NCBI RefSeq assembly: GCF_014353015.1
Contig: NZ_CP060704.1
Coordinates: 434,001-498,000, forward strand
From: Chitinimonas koreensis
Lineage (GTDB): Bacteria > Pseudomonadota > Gammaproteobacteria > Burkholderiales > Chitinimonadaceae
DNA: 64,000 nt
Direction: 5' to 3'
The notes under the pieces are model-generated. The model was not told the DNA's origin. It saw only the letters and a program-made list of their open reading frames with translations, and ran no database searches. Shown here one piece after another: positions 54,910 to 63,693 of the stretch. The number at the start of each line of letters is the position of its first letter. Position 1 is the first letter of the stretch. Both the position numbers and the translations under genes were made by a program.

Positions 54910-55021
54910 GCGTTGGCTTCTGGCGCGGATGGCAATGGATGGCAATCAGCAGCGCAGGCACAGCCCGCTTGCCTGCTAATGCACGTGTTGGTAAATGGAT
55001 GCGTGGGCTGGAAATGCCTTG

Positions 55022-55219
55022 TCATGGCGTTGCCCGCTTCATTGAAGATGCCGGAGCCGATGCGTCGACCTGTAGACCATGCTGCCGGGCGTACTCCAAC
55101 ACCAGAATTTCCACCATGGATGCCAACGAGCGGCGCTCACGCTCAGCCGCCAAGCGTAAGAGCTGCTTGATTTCGTCGGTGGTGCGGATGGAGAGGGTTT
55201 CGGCTTTCAGGCGTGACAT
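55022..55219 (-). CDS. Ribbon-helix-helix DNA-binding protein
   Basis: 65 residues: 'LKAETLSIRTTDEIKQLLRL' then 'AAERERRSLASMVEILVLEY', a CopG/Arc-type RHH fold, with a short C-terminal tail. It sits 112 bp upstream of hsdM in the same direction, so it may regulate the restriction operon or act as an orphan antitoxin. No adjacent toxin gene was found. Confidence 0.75.
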   Translation of the reverse strand: MSRLKAETLSIRTTDEIKQLLRLAAERERRSLASMVEILVLEYARQHGLQVDASAPASSMKRATP

Positions 55220-55367
55220 GGCGGCGCCTCGTCAATGGTGTGGCGCCAATGTACTGCCTTTGGCTTCTAGAGGGCAATGCCTCCAGAGAGGGGGATTGCT
55301 CGCCGCTCGGATGCCGGAGCGAGAAAATTGGGTAATGGGACTCGCCAATGCCCCCATCTGAACCGCT

Positions 55368-56414
55368 TTACCTCAATCCGGGCGTGGCGTGTGCTGCAGG
55401 ATGTGGTCTGGTGGAGTGCAGCCGCAACGGCAGTTCGGCTTCGATGCAAACTGGCCGTAGTGCATGTGCACCCTGAGCCTGGCAGGCTATTCCGTAGAAC
55501 CTCCGCGTCTTGGAGCTGCGATGCCCCAGACCCCTGCTGGCAGCGTCTGCATCGCCAGCGGCTTTCACATCCGCGCTCCATTGGTGGCGGAAGCAGGTGG
55601 CGGTGACGGCGTGGTCATGGTTGCGCCAGAGCATGCGCGCAAGGCGTTGAATCTCCGCCGTGAAGTTGCCCGCCTTGGCGATATGGATGTCCAATTTTCT
55701 GTCGGGCAGTGTGCTAAGCCGATTTACTAGCGCCGCCACCAGCGGATGCGTGTCTTCTACTGAGTAGGCCATGAATCGGTATGGCTGCCCCTGTTGCGCC
55801 TTGATCTTGATGCCTTGCACATAAAGGCAAAGGGTCTCGATACCGAGCGCGTCGTCATGCCGCAGCCATGCAGTGATGCCTTTGACCAGTTCACCGGGTC
55901 TCGCGCCGGTCAGGGCCGATGCCAGCAGCGCATCGGCGTACTTGCCCGGCGCGCCGCGTGCGCACAGCTCTTCTCGCCAGCTCGGCGGCAACCCCTTCAG
56001 TGCTTGGCGCTTGCTGCGGCGCTTACGCCGGGGTTGGGTCATTCCATGTTCATTTAGGGTGATCAAGGCACGAAGCTGCTCATGGAGCCGTGGCAGCACG
56101 TCCGCCAAGCTTTGCCAGTCCAGCTCCTGTGAGGCCGAGCGTACATCGAGGTGCTCGCGCACCAGCTGCCGGCAGGAGAAACGCAGGGCTGCCAAGCGCT
56201 TGTGAAAGGTTCTGGGGCTTTGGGTAGCCTGCACCGCCGCTGCCAGTGCTCCTGGGGCGCCGTTTGCGCGCTCCAGGAGCGCTTGAGCCATGCGCAGGTA
56301 TTCGGCCTCTGTACGGCTGGATCGGCCTGTGGAGGGAGCCTGAGGCAGCGCTGCGGGCAGCATGGCCAAGCATTCGCGGGCAATGTCGTTCAGGCGGTCG
56401 GCGTTGGGGCTCAT
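55368..56414 (-). CDS. Tyrosine recombinase-like protein of the mobility module
   Basis: 348 residues from ATG 56,414, overlapping the previous gene by ATGA. The catalytic region is visible: Arg in 'SALTGARPGELVKGITAWL', Lys region 'LYVQGIKIKAQQGQPYRF', 'TCFRHQWSADVKAAGDADAA' and 'SRGLGHRSSKTRRFYGIA', so R, H-x-x-R-like, H and Tyr positions can be matched. The N-terminal half (about 1-160) is helical and lacks the usual arm-binding domain. Related proteins occur in integrative elements as accessory recombinases. Whether it is active is unknown. Confidence 0.7.
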   Translation of the reverse strand: MSPNADRLNDIARECLAMLPAALPQAPSTGRSSRTEAEYLRMAQALLERANGAPGALAAAVQATQSPRTFHKRLAALRFSCRQLVREHLDVRSASQELDWQSLADVLPRLHEQLRALITLNEHGMTQPRRKRRSKRQALKGLPPSWREELCARGAPGKYADALLASALTGARPGELVKGITAWLRHDDALGIETLCLYVQGIKIKAQQGQPYRFMAYSVEDTHPLVAALVNRLSTLPDRKLDIHIAKAGNFTAEIQRLARMLWRNHDHAVTATCFRHQWSADVKAAGDADAASRGLGHRSSKTRRFYGIACQAQGAHALRPVCIEAELPLRLHSTRPHPAAHATPGLR

Positions 56415-57445
56415 AGCCACGCGCCTTTGGCGAGGTCTTCGAAAACGGCAGCTGAAACCTCCCGCAGCGTTCCTTGTCGGAGGGCACTGAGCAGTTCGCC
56501 TCGACTGAGCGGTGCATAGCCATGCCTGGCCTTGCCCTCTTTCAAGGTGAGTTGTTCGCAGAAGCCACTTTCTTCGACGCGAATGAAATTGCTTGGGTTT
56601 TCGTTCGGCCAGCAGAAGCATCGATTTGCCCAGGCTTTCAATTCCGATTTGGACGGCTCGGCAGATGTTGTGGACTGTTGAGGTGTTGTGACCAAACTCT
56701 GGGCCACGGCATAGGCGTAGGCTCCAGCATCTCTTGGCGGGTGACCTGCCCGAAACGGCTTCGCAACGGCCGCGAGAATCACCTGCTTGTCTGCCTTGCT
56801 CACGCCTTTGCGCTGAGCCTGGGCAATGGCGGCCTCCACTTGCGCCAAGCAGCTCGCCGGGATGCCCAACTTATCCACAGGCGACCGTGCCGGCGCGTCT
56901 GGAGTTGGAGTTACCTTAGAGTTGGTTTTATTGTTGGTGTTATGACGGGAAAAGTTGGATGAGCCATCGATACCGTATCCATATGGTACCGATGACACTT
57001 CAGCTGTTAAGTGGCCGGCCAGAAGGGAGTCCAGCAGCGTTCGATGTTCTTCACTCAGCCGCGCTTTGTAGGCGTCAAGGAATGGGCCCAGCCAAGGCTC
57101 GGGCAGTTGCCGGATGTTGTCGAGGGTTCTGGCACGGAGTTTGGGCCCAAGGGTCTGGCTCGCCAGGTTGTGGTGCCACCAGACCCTAACCCAGACGAAC
57201 ATGCGAACAGGCTCGAACCAAACCAGATCTTCTGCGCGCAGGCGCTCAATGACCTGCAGCCACTGGTCTTGCGACCAACCGACCTCGGCGGCGGCGATCC
57301 TCGGTACCAGCGGGTAGGCGCCGATGATGTTGGAAACGGGGCTGGTCAACAGGTGCAGCAGCGCGGTCTTGTCCTCAGTCGTGCAGCCCTGCAGAAGCGG
57401 GCTGTGCCAGAACCCCTGATCGTTGACGGTCCTTTGGCGACTCAT
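56411..57445 (-). CDS. Replication-organiser-like protein of the mobility module
   Basis: 344 residues. The N-terminal winged-helix-like part 'LLHLLTSPVSNIIGAYPLVP' followed by 'IAAAEVGWSQDQWLQVIERL' resembles phage replisome organisers/DnaD-type N-domains. A low-complexity Asn/Thr linker ('NTNNKTNSKVTPTPD') separates it from a C-terminal region with 'RKGVSKADKQVILAAVAKPF'. The role in element replication is inferred from that resemblance and from the AlpA and recombinase neighbours. It starts 2 bp after alpA. Confidence 0.5.
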   Translation of the reverse strand: MSRQRTVNDQGFWHSPLLQGCTTEDKTALLHLLTSPVSNIIGAYPLVPRIAAAEVGWSQDQWLQVIERLRAEDLVWFEPVRMFVWVRVWWHHNLASQTLGPKLRARTLDNIRQLPEPWLGPFLDAYKARLSEEHRTLLDSLLAGHLTAEVSSVPYGYGIDGSSNFSRHNTNNKTNSKVTPTPDAPARSPVDKLGIPASCLAQVEAAIAQAQRKGVSKADKQVILAAVAKPFRAGHPPRDAGAYAYAVAQSLVTTPQQSTTSAEPSKSELKAWANRCFCWPNENPSNFIRVEESGFCEQLTLKEGKARHGYAPLSRGELLSALRQGTLREVSAAVFEDLAKGAWL

Positions 57446-57447
57446 GC

Positions 57448-57648
57448 TCAGGCTCCCACAGCAGACTGAATTTGGGCGGCCCGGCCGCTCAGCCAGGCGT
57501 CGATGTCATGTTCGAACCAGGCAGGTATACGTCGCCCTAAACGAATAGCCTTCGGGAAGGATGGATCGTCTCTGACAAGACGCCACAAGGTGACCCGGCT
57601 GATGTCTCCCAGCCGTGTGCAAACTTCGCTGATACGCAGAACTTTCAT
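57448..57648 (-). CDS. alpA: AlpA-family DNA-binding protein / excisionase-like
   Basis: 66 residues from ATG 57,648, preceded by AGGGGG. 'MKVLRISEVCTRLGDISRVT' and 'LWRLVRDDPSFPKAIRLGRR' followed by 'WFEHDIDAWLSGR' are the AlpA/MerR-like excisionase HTH pattern. AlpA proteins regulate integrase or act as directionality factors in P4-like islands. The 71-codon upstream extension is not similar to anything and was dropped. Confidence 0.85.
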   Translation of the reverse strand: MKVLRISEVCTRLGDISRVTLWRLVRDDPSFPKAIRLGRRIPAWFEHDIDAWLSGRAAQIQSAVGA

Positions 57649-57772
57649 TTGGTGCCCCCTTCTGTACTTCACTGAAATTGCAGTGAGTTTCAGGGGGCAC
57701 AGGGGTGCGTCACGGTTGCCGAATTGTTGGGAAATAGCAATTCGCCAGCCTTGAATAGGGCGACTTTTTCTG

Positions 57773-58528
57773 TTATGCGAGAGTGGCCGCGCGACCCGCC
57801 AAATCACTTTCCCGCGCGGATATATCGCGTTGCTGCCGTGCAAGTTCCTTGGCGAAGGCAAGCAGTTCTGGCGGCAGAGCGATCTTCTTCAGCGCTTTTT
57901 CGTAGCCAATGGCGTATTTCACCATCCGATTGGCAGCCGACCAGCTCAACCCGCCATACTGCGCGTCGAGCAATACCAGCAGTGCCGAGCAACTTGCGAA
58001 GGTGGCGGGTGTGGTGAGTATTGGCATGCCATGACGATCCGTTTCCGCATCGATATTTGGCGTGGCGCGCAATGGCAGACGGCAGCGTCGAAGTACATCG
58101 GCCAAATTCATGCCGAGCAGCCGTTCTGCGACTGCGAAACGGTGCCCTTGTTTGACCGAGACCATGCTTGATGCCTGCTGGGCCACCTTGGAAAGTTGCC
58201 CGACCTCGTAGGTCAGGCGCCCAAGATCGACAACGCAATGCAGGCAGTCATCGATCCAAATCTGACTTGCTTGGGATAGTTGCTGGATGGCTTGTACAAG
58301 CGCTGCCGCAGATTCACTGACGCGCTGCATTTCGGTTCTCTGCGCCGCTGGGGTATGCGGGGGATTGAACGGGCCACGCCAAAATTGTCCGGCATCAGCG
58401 AGAGCTTGAAATAAAGCCTCCTCCTCGGCAGCATCCAGAGCTTCAACCTCGGGCAAGCCACAGATTTTCGCGATCAATCGAGCCCGAAACTGGTCCTTGT
58501 AATCAGGAAGAGGCGGCAATGATGTCAT
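57773..58528 (-). CDS. Unknown protein co-translated with the integrase
   Basis: 251 residues from ATG 58,528, which overlaps the integrase stop (ATGA). Mostly helical: 'YKDQFRARLIAKICGLPEVE', 'LGRLTYEVGQLSKVAQQASS', 'AERLLGMNLADVLRRCRLPL', 'ELARQQRDISARESDLAGR'. No known domain. The position between integrase and alpA suggests an element-maintenance function. Confidence 0.65.
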   Translation of the reverse strand: MTSLPPLPDYKDQFRARLIAKICGLPEVEALDAAEEEALFQALADAGQFWRGPFNPPHTPAAQRTEMQRVSESAAALVQAIQQLSQASQIWIDDCLHCVVDLGRLTYEVGQLSKVAQQASSMVSVKQGHRFAVAERLLGMNLADVLRRCRLPLRATPNIDAETDRHGMPILTTPATFASCSALLVLLDAQYGGLSWSAANRMVKYAIGYEKALKKIALPPELLAFAKELARQQRDISARESDLAGRAATLA

Positions 58529-59694
58529 GCCTGTTTCTTCCAGCTTTCCAGGTGATCTGCCCAATCCTGCATCATGACCTTGCGCTCATCGAAGTAGGTC
58601 GCATGGTTGTATGTCCGGCGTACATTGTTCTGATCAGCGTGCGCCAGCTGGGCTTCGATCGCATCGGGCCGGTAACCCATCTCGTTCAAGCGCGTGCTGC
58701 CGGTGGTGCGAGTGGCGTGAGGGCTGTAGGTGCCACCCCAACCTAGGGCGTTCAGCGCTTGGCGTAACGATGCAACCGACATCGGTCCGTTGCGATCATC
58801 GCGACCAGGAAAGAGGTGTTTCCGATTGCCGGTCACCCCCTGCAGTCCCTTGAGCATTTCAACCGCTTGCCGTGGCAGCGGTACGACATGGTCCTTGCGT
58901 GCCTTCATCCGAGCGGCCGGAATACGCCAGATGGCGGCATCCAGATCAAATTCGCTCCATTCCGCTTCGGCGACTTCACTGGGGCGAGCAAGCGTCCACC
59001 ACATCAATTGCATGCAGTAGTTGGTCTGAAATGTGCCTCGATGATTGTCGAAATCGACCAGCAGTTTGCCAATCTGCCCGGTAGCCAAGGCTGTTTTGTG
59101 CTGGGTTTTATTGGCAGGTAGCGCCTTGCGGACAGGCCAGACCGGATCGCCATCCGCGCGGAGGGTAGCCACGGCGAACTCGAAGACTGCGGACATGGTG
59201 CGCCGGGCCTCAGCAGCCACGGTTGGTGCGCCGCGTTTGAAGGTTTTTTGCAGGATGTCGAGTACATGCGCCGGTGTGACATCGCGAACGGGCATCTTTC
59301 CGATGGCGGGGAAGACGACACGTTCGAGCATGTCCAGACGGCGATTCTTGGTGACATCCTCCCAGTCCTTGGTTTGCAGCCACTCCCTGGCAACCACTTC
59401 AAAGGTGTTGTTGGCCTCATGGGCTTGTCTGATGCGGTCAAGCTGGCGCTGTTGCGCCGGGTTGATGCCCTGCTTGACCAGCTTGCGGGCGGCCTCGCTA
59501 CGCTCACGCGCCTCGGCAAGGGTGACACTGGGATATTCGCCCAGCGCGTACATGCTCGCCTTCCCGCCCAAGGTGAAGCGATAACGCCACGCCTTTACCC
59601 CTGAAGGCTTCACCTCCAGATACAGCCCCGGAAGTCGTTCAGGCGGTAGAGCTTGTCTTTCGGTTTGGCGTTACGGCAGTGCGCATCGGTGAGC
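58525..59694 (-). pseudogene. int: Tyrosine-type site-specific integrase (P4-like), N-terminus frameshifted
   Basis: The bulk of the gene is intact: arm-binding DUF4102-like start 'SGVKAWRYRFTLGGKASMYA', catalytic Arg in 'MWWTLARPSEVAEAEWSEFD', 'MKARKDHVVPLPRQAVEML', 'HATRTTGSTRLNEMGYRPDA' and the Tyr of 'NNVRRTYNHATYFDERK'. The true start is upstream at ATG 59,694 ('MLTDAHCRNAKPKDKLYRLN'). The two parts are in different frames, and one base is missing at about 59,628-59,632. A GTG at 59,613 could start a protein lacking about 28 residues of the arm-binding domain. It lies 217 bp from attR. Confidence 0.9.
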
Positions 59695-59732
59695 ATGGGC
59701 TTCTCCCTCAGTGAACACAGGATCAGTTCACT

Positions 59733-59783
59733 GTACTCACTTATTCATCCGGCCTCAATCAACCATACTCACCAATGTACTCA
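59733..59783. repeat. Right arm-type repeats (RTACTCA)
   Basis: GTACTCA 59,733-59,739, ATACTCA 59,765-59,771, GTACTCA 59,777-59,783, between the integrase start and attR. Matches the three copies inside attL. Confidence 0.55.
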
Positions 59784-59825
59784 GGTTATTGGTGAAAGCC
59801 CGCTAAACACCAAGCAACAAAAAGA

Positions 59826-59855
59826 AACAAAAAAGCCGCGTAAGTACGCGGCTTT
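59826..59855 (-). terminator. Rho-independent terminator between ychF and the integrase
   Basis: Minus strand AAAGCCGCG-TACTTA-CGCGGCTTT followed by a T-run. It lies inside the island just beyond attR, so it now terminates ychF transcription and shields the integrase from read-through. Confidence 0.8.
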
Positions 59856-59910
59856 AAAAGGTTTTTCTGTCATCTTTGATGTTTCTTGAAATCTCCAGAA
59901 ACATCAGAAA

Positions 59911-59923
59911 TGGATCAGACGTT
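59911..59923. repeat. attR/attB: 3' end of ychF, right copy of the island repeat
   Basis: TGGATCAGACGTT. On the minus strand this is the last two codons and stop of ychF plus four bases (AACGTC-TGA-TCCA). Identical to 26,947-26,959. Insertion here leaves ychF intact. Confidence 0.8.
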
Positions 59924-61006
59924 GAACAGGAAGTTCATCACGTCGCCGTCGCGCACCACGTACTCCTTGCCTTCGGCGCGCATCTTGCCGGCTTCCTTGG
60001 CACCCTGTTCGCCCTTGTAGGCGATGAAATCGTCGTACGAGATGGTCTGGGCGCGGATGAAGCCGCGCTCGAAATCGGTGTGGATCACGCCGGCCGCCTG
60101 CGGTGCGGTGTCGCCGACATGGATGGTCCAGGCGCGCACTTCCTTCACCCCGGCGGTGAAGTAGGTCTGCAGGCCCAGGAGCTTGTAGCCGGCGCGGATC
60201 AGCCGGTTCAGGCCCGGCTCCTCGAAGCCGAGATCCTCGAGGAAGGCCTGCTTGTCGGCGTCGTCGAGGTCCGACAGTTCCATCTCGATCTTGGCGCACA
60301 GCGCCACCACCGGCGCGCCCTCGGCCTCGGCATGGGCCTTGAGGCGGTCGAGGTGCGGATTGTTCTCGAAACCGTCCTCGAGCACGTTGCCGACGTACAT
60401 CGCCGGCTTGATGGTCAGCAGGCACAGCGGCTTGAGCAGCGCCTTCTCTTCGTCGGTCAGCGCCAGCGTGCGGGCCGGCTTGCCCTCGTTGAGGTGGGGC
60501 AGCAGCTTTTCGCAGGCGGCGACCAGCTTCTGCGCGTCCTTGTCGCCCGACTTGGCCTTCTTGCCCTCGCGCTGGATCGCCTTCTCGACGCCGGCCAGGT
60601 CGGCCAGCGCCAGCTCGGTGACGATCACCTCGATGTCGGCCAGCGGATCGACCCGGCCGGCGACGTGGACCACGTTCTCGTCGTCGAAGCAGCGCACCAC
60701 ATTCACGATCGCGTCGGTCTCGCGGATATTGGCCAGGAACTGGTTGCCCAGGCCCTCGCCCTTGCTGGCGCCGGCGACCAGGCCGGCGATGTCGACGAAT
60801 TCGACGATGGCCGGCTGGACCTTCTGCGGATTGACGATCTTGGACAGCTCGGTCAGCCGCGCATCGGGCACCTCGACGATGCCGACGTTGGGTTCGATGG
60901 TGCAGAACGGATAGTTCTCGGCCGCGATGCCGGCCTTCGTCAGCGCATTGAACAGGGTCGACTTGCCGACGTTGGGCAGGCCGACGATGCCGCATTTGAG
61001 GCTCAT
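59915..61006 (-). CDS. ychF: Redox-regulated ATPase YchF (Obg-related)
   Basis: 363 residues. G1 'CGIVGLPNVGKSTLFNALTK', G3 'FVDIAGLVAGASKGEGLGNQ', an ATP-preferring NxxE-type G4 region ('MYVGNVLED'), coiled-coil insert, and C-terminal TGS domain 'VRAWTIHVGDTAPQAAGVIH' ending 'VMNFLFNV'. YchF binds the ribosome and responds to oxidative stress. It follows pth, as in most proteobacteria. Its 3' end serves as the attachment site of the island. Confidence 0.97.
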   Translation of the reverse strand: MSLKCGIVGLPNVGKSTLFNALTKAGIAAENYPFCTIEPNVGIVEVPDARLTELSKIVNPQKVQPAIVEFVDIAGLVAGASKGEGLGNQFLANIRETDAIVNVVRCFDDENVVHVAGRVDPLADIEVIVTELALADLAGVEKAIQREGKKAKSGDKDAQKLVAACEKLLPHLNEGKPARTLALTDEEKALLKPLCLLTIKPAMYVGNVLEDGFENNPHLDRLKAHAEAEGAPVVALCAKIEMELSDLDDADKQAFLEDLGFEEPGLNRLIRAGYKLLGLQTYFTAGVKEVRAWTIHVGDTAPQAAGVIHTDFERGFIRAQTISYDDFIAYKGEQGAKEAGKMRAEGKEYVVRDGDVMNFLFNV

Positions 61007-61120
61007 GGGTGTTCCTTCGGGGAAAGCGTGATTCTAGATGCATGTGAACGGTGAAACGTGAAATGTGAGGAAGGCGTCCGACGATCGCAGGGCGGCCGGC
61101 CGGTCGCAGCTTCCGCAGGT

Positions 61121-61741
61121 TCACTTTTCGTCCTTGGCCGGACGCGGCTTGCTGTTGATCGCCATGGTGGCGCGGGCGAAGTCGCCGCGCGCCAGCAGGG
61201 GCCAGGCGGCCAGCGTGCGCTCGATCGCCTCGTCGATGGCCGGCTGCTCGTTCTGGCGCGGCCGGTGCAGCACGAAGTCGGCGACCGGCTGGTTCAGGTT
61301 CAGCGTGCGCGGGTGGCCGATGCCGATGCGCAGGCGCCAGAACGCGGGCGAGCCGAGCAATGCCTGGATGTCCTTGAGGCCGTTATGGCCGGCATGGCCG
61401 CCGCCCTGCTTGAGCTTGGCTTCGCCGGGCAGCAGGTCGAGCTCGTCGTGCACTACCAGGATCTCGTGCGGCAGGATCTTGTAGAAGCGCGCCAGCGCGG
61501 CCACCGACTGGCCCGAGCGGTTCATGTAGGTGGCCGGTTCCAGCAGCCAGACCTCGCCGTCGCCCAGGCGGGCGCGGCCGGCGTTGCCGTGGAATTTGCT
61601 CTCCACGCGCCAGTCGACCTTGAGGTCGTGCGCCAGCGCGTCGACCCACCAGAAGCCGGCGTTGTGGCGCGTGTCGACGTATTCGGGCCCGGGGTTGCCC
61701 AGGCCGACGACCAGGCGGATGGGTTGAGTGGCGGTAGTCAT
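61121..61741 (-). CDS. pth: Peptidyl-tRNA hydrolase
   Basis: 206 residues from ATG 61,741 ('MTTATQPIRLVVGLGNPGPE'). The catalytic His lies in 'VDTRHNAGFWWVDAL'. Family blocks 'LLEPATYMNRSGQSVAALA', 'VVHDELDLLPGEAKLKQGGG' and 'HAGHNGLKDIQALLG' are present. It releases peptides from stalled peptidyl-tRNA. It lies between rplY (with terminator) and ychF. Confidence 0.97.
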   Translation of the reverse strand: MTTATQPIRLVVGLGNPGPEYVDTRHNAGFWWVDALAHDLKVDWRVESKFHGNAGRARLGDGEVWLLEPATYMNRSGQSVAALARFYKILPHEILVVHDELDLLPGEAKLKQGGGHAGHNGLKDIQALLGSPAFWRLRIGIGHPRTLNLNQPVADFVLHRPRQNEQPAIDEAIERTLAAWPLLARGDFARATMAINSKPRPAKDEK

Positions 61742-61812
61742 CTCGATGCTTCGATCGTGGCCGGGAGGTGCGGCTGCGGCACCGCAGCCCACATCGTCCC
61801 GGCGAATGTGAA

Positions 61813-61846
61813 AACGGCCCGTCGGCCCAGCGGGCGACGAGCCGTT
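61813..61846 (-). terminator. Terminator after rplY
   Basis: Minus strand AACGGCTCGTCG...CGACGGGCCGTT, one mismatch in the stem, followed by TTTTC. 20 bp beyond the rplY stop. Confidence 0.65.
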
Positions 61847-61865
61847 CTGCGAAGGGCGCGACCGA

Positions 61866-62459
61866 TTACTCGGCAGCGGCTTCCTCGCCACCGCCACGCA
61901 CGGCCAGGATGGTGGCCACGGTTGCGTTGTCGCCGTGCTTGAGGGCGACGAACTCGACGCCGGCCGGCAGGGTCAGGTCGGACAGGTGGATCGAGCTGCC
62001 TGCCTGCAGGTCCTTCAGGTCGACTTCGATGAATTCCGGCAGGGCGCCCGGCAGGCACTCGACGTCGGCGTCGTTCATCACGTGCGACACAATGCCACCG
62101 CCTTGCTTCACGCCAGGAGCCACGTCGCCGTTGACGAAGTGGAACGGCACCTTGGTGTGCAGCTTCTGGTTGGCGTCGACGCGCTGGAAGTCGACGTGCA
62201 TGACGATCTGCTTCCAGGGGTGGTATTGGGCGTCGCGCAGCAGCACCGGCTCGCTCTTGCCGTCCACGGTCAGGCTCAGGATGGTGGCGTGGAAGGCCTC
62301 TTCCTGCATCGCGTAGTACAGGTTGTTGTGGTCCAGTTCGATGGCAACCGGCTCGCCCGAGCCGTAGATGATGCCGGGAACCTTGCCGGCGCGACGCAGG
62401 CGGCGGCTCGCTCCGGTGCCCTGTTCGACGCGCTTGTTGGCGATCACTTCGATGGTCAT
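61866..62459 (-). CDS. rplY: 50S ribosomal protein L25 (general stress protein Ctc type)
   Basis: 197 residues from ATG 62,459 ('MTIEVIANKRVEQGTGASRR'), the long L25/TL5-Ctc form. The L25 domain has 'GKVPGIIYGSGEPVAIELDH' and 'HPWKQIVMHVDFQRVDANQK'. The C-terminal TL5 domain has 'LPEFIEVDLKDLQAGSSIHL', ending in an acidic 'GGGEEAAAE' tail. Binds 5S rRNA. Typical position between prs and pth. Confidence 0.96.
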   Translation of the reverse strand: MTIEVIANKRVEQGTGASRRLRRAGKVPGIIYGSGEPVAIELDHNNLYYAMQEEAFHATILSLTVDGKSEPVLLRDAQYHPWKQIVMHVDFQRVDANQKLHTKVPFHFVNGDVAPGVKQGGGIVSHVMNDADVECLPGALPEFIEVDLKDLQAGSSIHLSDLTLPAGVEFVALKHGDNATVATILAVRGGGEEAAAE

Positions 62460-62541
62460 GGGTCTTGCTCCAGTGAAAAATGCACCGCCCGCGACCAGGC
62501 GATGCATGGGTAGACGGCCCGCCGGGGCGAGCCGCGAAAGA

Positions 62542-63492
62542 TCAGTCGACGAAGAGGGTGGAGACCGACTCTTCGTTGTTGATGCGGCGCAGCGTCTCGG
62601 CCAACAGCGGGGCCAGGCTGACCACCCGGATGCGCTCGGACTTGCGGGCGGCGTCGCTGAGCGGGATGGTGTCGGTGACCACCAGCTCGTCGAGTTCGGA
62701 CTGGGCGATGCGCTCGACCGCGGCGCCGGACAGCACCGGGTGGGTCGAGTAGGCCATCACGCGCTTGGCGCCGTGCTGCTTGAGCGCATCGGCCGCCTTG
62801 CACAGCGTGTTGGCGGTGTCGACCATGTCGTCCATGATCAGGCAGGTGCGGCCTTCGACGTCGCCGATGATGTGCATCACCTCGGCCACGTTGGCCTTGG
62901 GGCGGCGCTTGTCGATGATGGCCAGCTCGGTGTTGAGCTGCTTGGCCATGGCGCGGGCGCGCAGCACGCCGCCGACGTCGGGCGAGACCACCATCAGGTC
63001 TTCGTAGTTCTTGGTACGGACATCGTCGAGCAGCACCGGGGTGGCGTAGATGTTGTCCACCGGAATGTCGAAGAAGCCCTGGATCTGGTCGGCATGCAGG
63101 TCGACGGTCAGCAGGCGGTCGACGCCTGCGGCCTGCAGCATGTTGGCCACCACCTTGGCCGAGATCGGCACGCGGGCCGAACGCGGGCGGCGATCCTGCC
63201 GCGCGTAGCCGAAGTAGGGCATGGCGGCGGTGATGCGGCCGGCCGAGGCGCGCTTGAGCGCGTCGACCATCAGCAGCACTTCCATCAGGTTGTCGTTGGT
63301 CGGCGCGCAGGTCGACTGCAGCACGAAGACGTCGCGGCCGCGCACGTTCTCCAGCAACTCGACGGTCGCTTCGCCGTCGCTGAACCGGCCCACGCTGGCA
63401 CGGCCGAGCGTGATGTCGAGGTGTTTGACCACGGCCTCCGCCAACTGCGGGTTGGCGTTGCCGGTGAAGACCATCAAGCTCTCGTAGGCCAT
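62542..63492 (-). CDS. prs: Ribose-phosphate pyrophosphokinase
   Basis: 316 residues from ATG 63,492 ('MAYESLMVFTGNANPQLAEA'). Signatures: 'GRFSDGEATVELLENVRGRD', 'PYFGYARQDRRPRSARVPIS', the metal/ribose region 'TVDLHADQIQGFFDIPVDN' and PRPP loop 'CLIMDDMVDTANTLCKA'. Makes PRPP for nucleotide, His and Trp synthesis. The extra upstream frame codes nothing recognisable and crosses a terminator hairpin. Confidence 0.97.
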   Translation of the reverse strand: MAYESLMVFTGNANPQLAEAVVKHLDITLGRASVGRFSDGEATVELLENVRGRDVFVLQSTCAPTNDNLMEVLLMVDALKRASAGRITAAMPYFGYARQDRRPRSARVPISAKVVANMLQAAGVDRLLTVDLHADQIQGFFDIPVDNIYATPVLLDDVRTKNYEDLMVVSPDVGGVLRARAMAKQLNTELAIIDKRRPKANVAEVMHIIGDVEGRTCLIMDDMVDTANTLCKAADALKQHGAKRVMAYSTHPVLSGAAVERIAQSELDELVVTDTIPLSDAARKSERIRVVSLAPLLAETLRRINNEESVSTLFVD

Positions 63493-63507
63493 GTCCTGAT
63501 TCCTGAC

Positions 63508-63544
63508 AAAAAAAGAAAGCGTGTAATCGTCATTACACGCTTTC
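63508..63544 (-). terminator. Intrinsic terminator/attenuator directly upstream of prs
   Basis: Minus strand GAAAGCGTGTAA-6-TTACACGCTTTC, a 12-bp perfect stem followed by seven T, ending only 15 bp before the prs start codon. It can end the ispE/tRNA-Gln transcript. It also leaves no room for a promoter between itself and prs, so prs expression must pass through it. Confidence 0.8.
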
Positions 63545-63600
63545 GGGTTTTTCGCATTACGCGAGCGCACTGGCTTCGGCCTCGTACGCTATGGGGTATT

Positions 63601-63675
63601 TGGCAGGGGAGGTAGGGATCGAACCTACGAATGTCGGAATCAAAATCCGATGCCTTACCACTTGGCGACTCCCCT
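63601..63675 (-). tRNA. tRNA-Gln (anticodon UUG)
   Basis: 75 nt with encoded CCA. Acceptor AGGGGAG / CTCCCCT, D-arm GCCAAGTGGTAAGGC, anticodon arm TCGGA-TTTTGAT-TCCGA with TTG, T-arm GTAGG-TTCGATC-CCTAC. All four stems pair fully. Lies between ispE and prs, a common betaproteobacterial arrangement. Confidence 0.97.
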
Positions 63676-63693
63676 ACAACTTGCCCGACCGAA

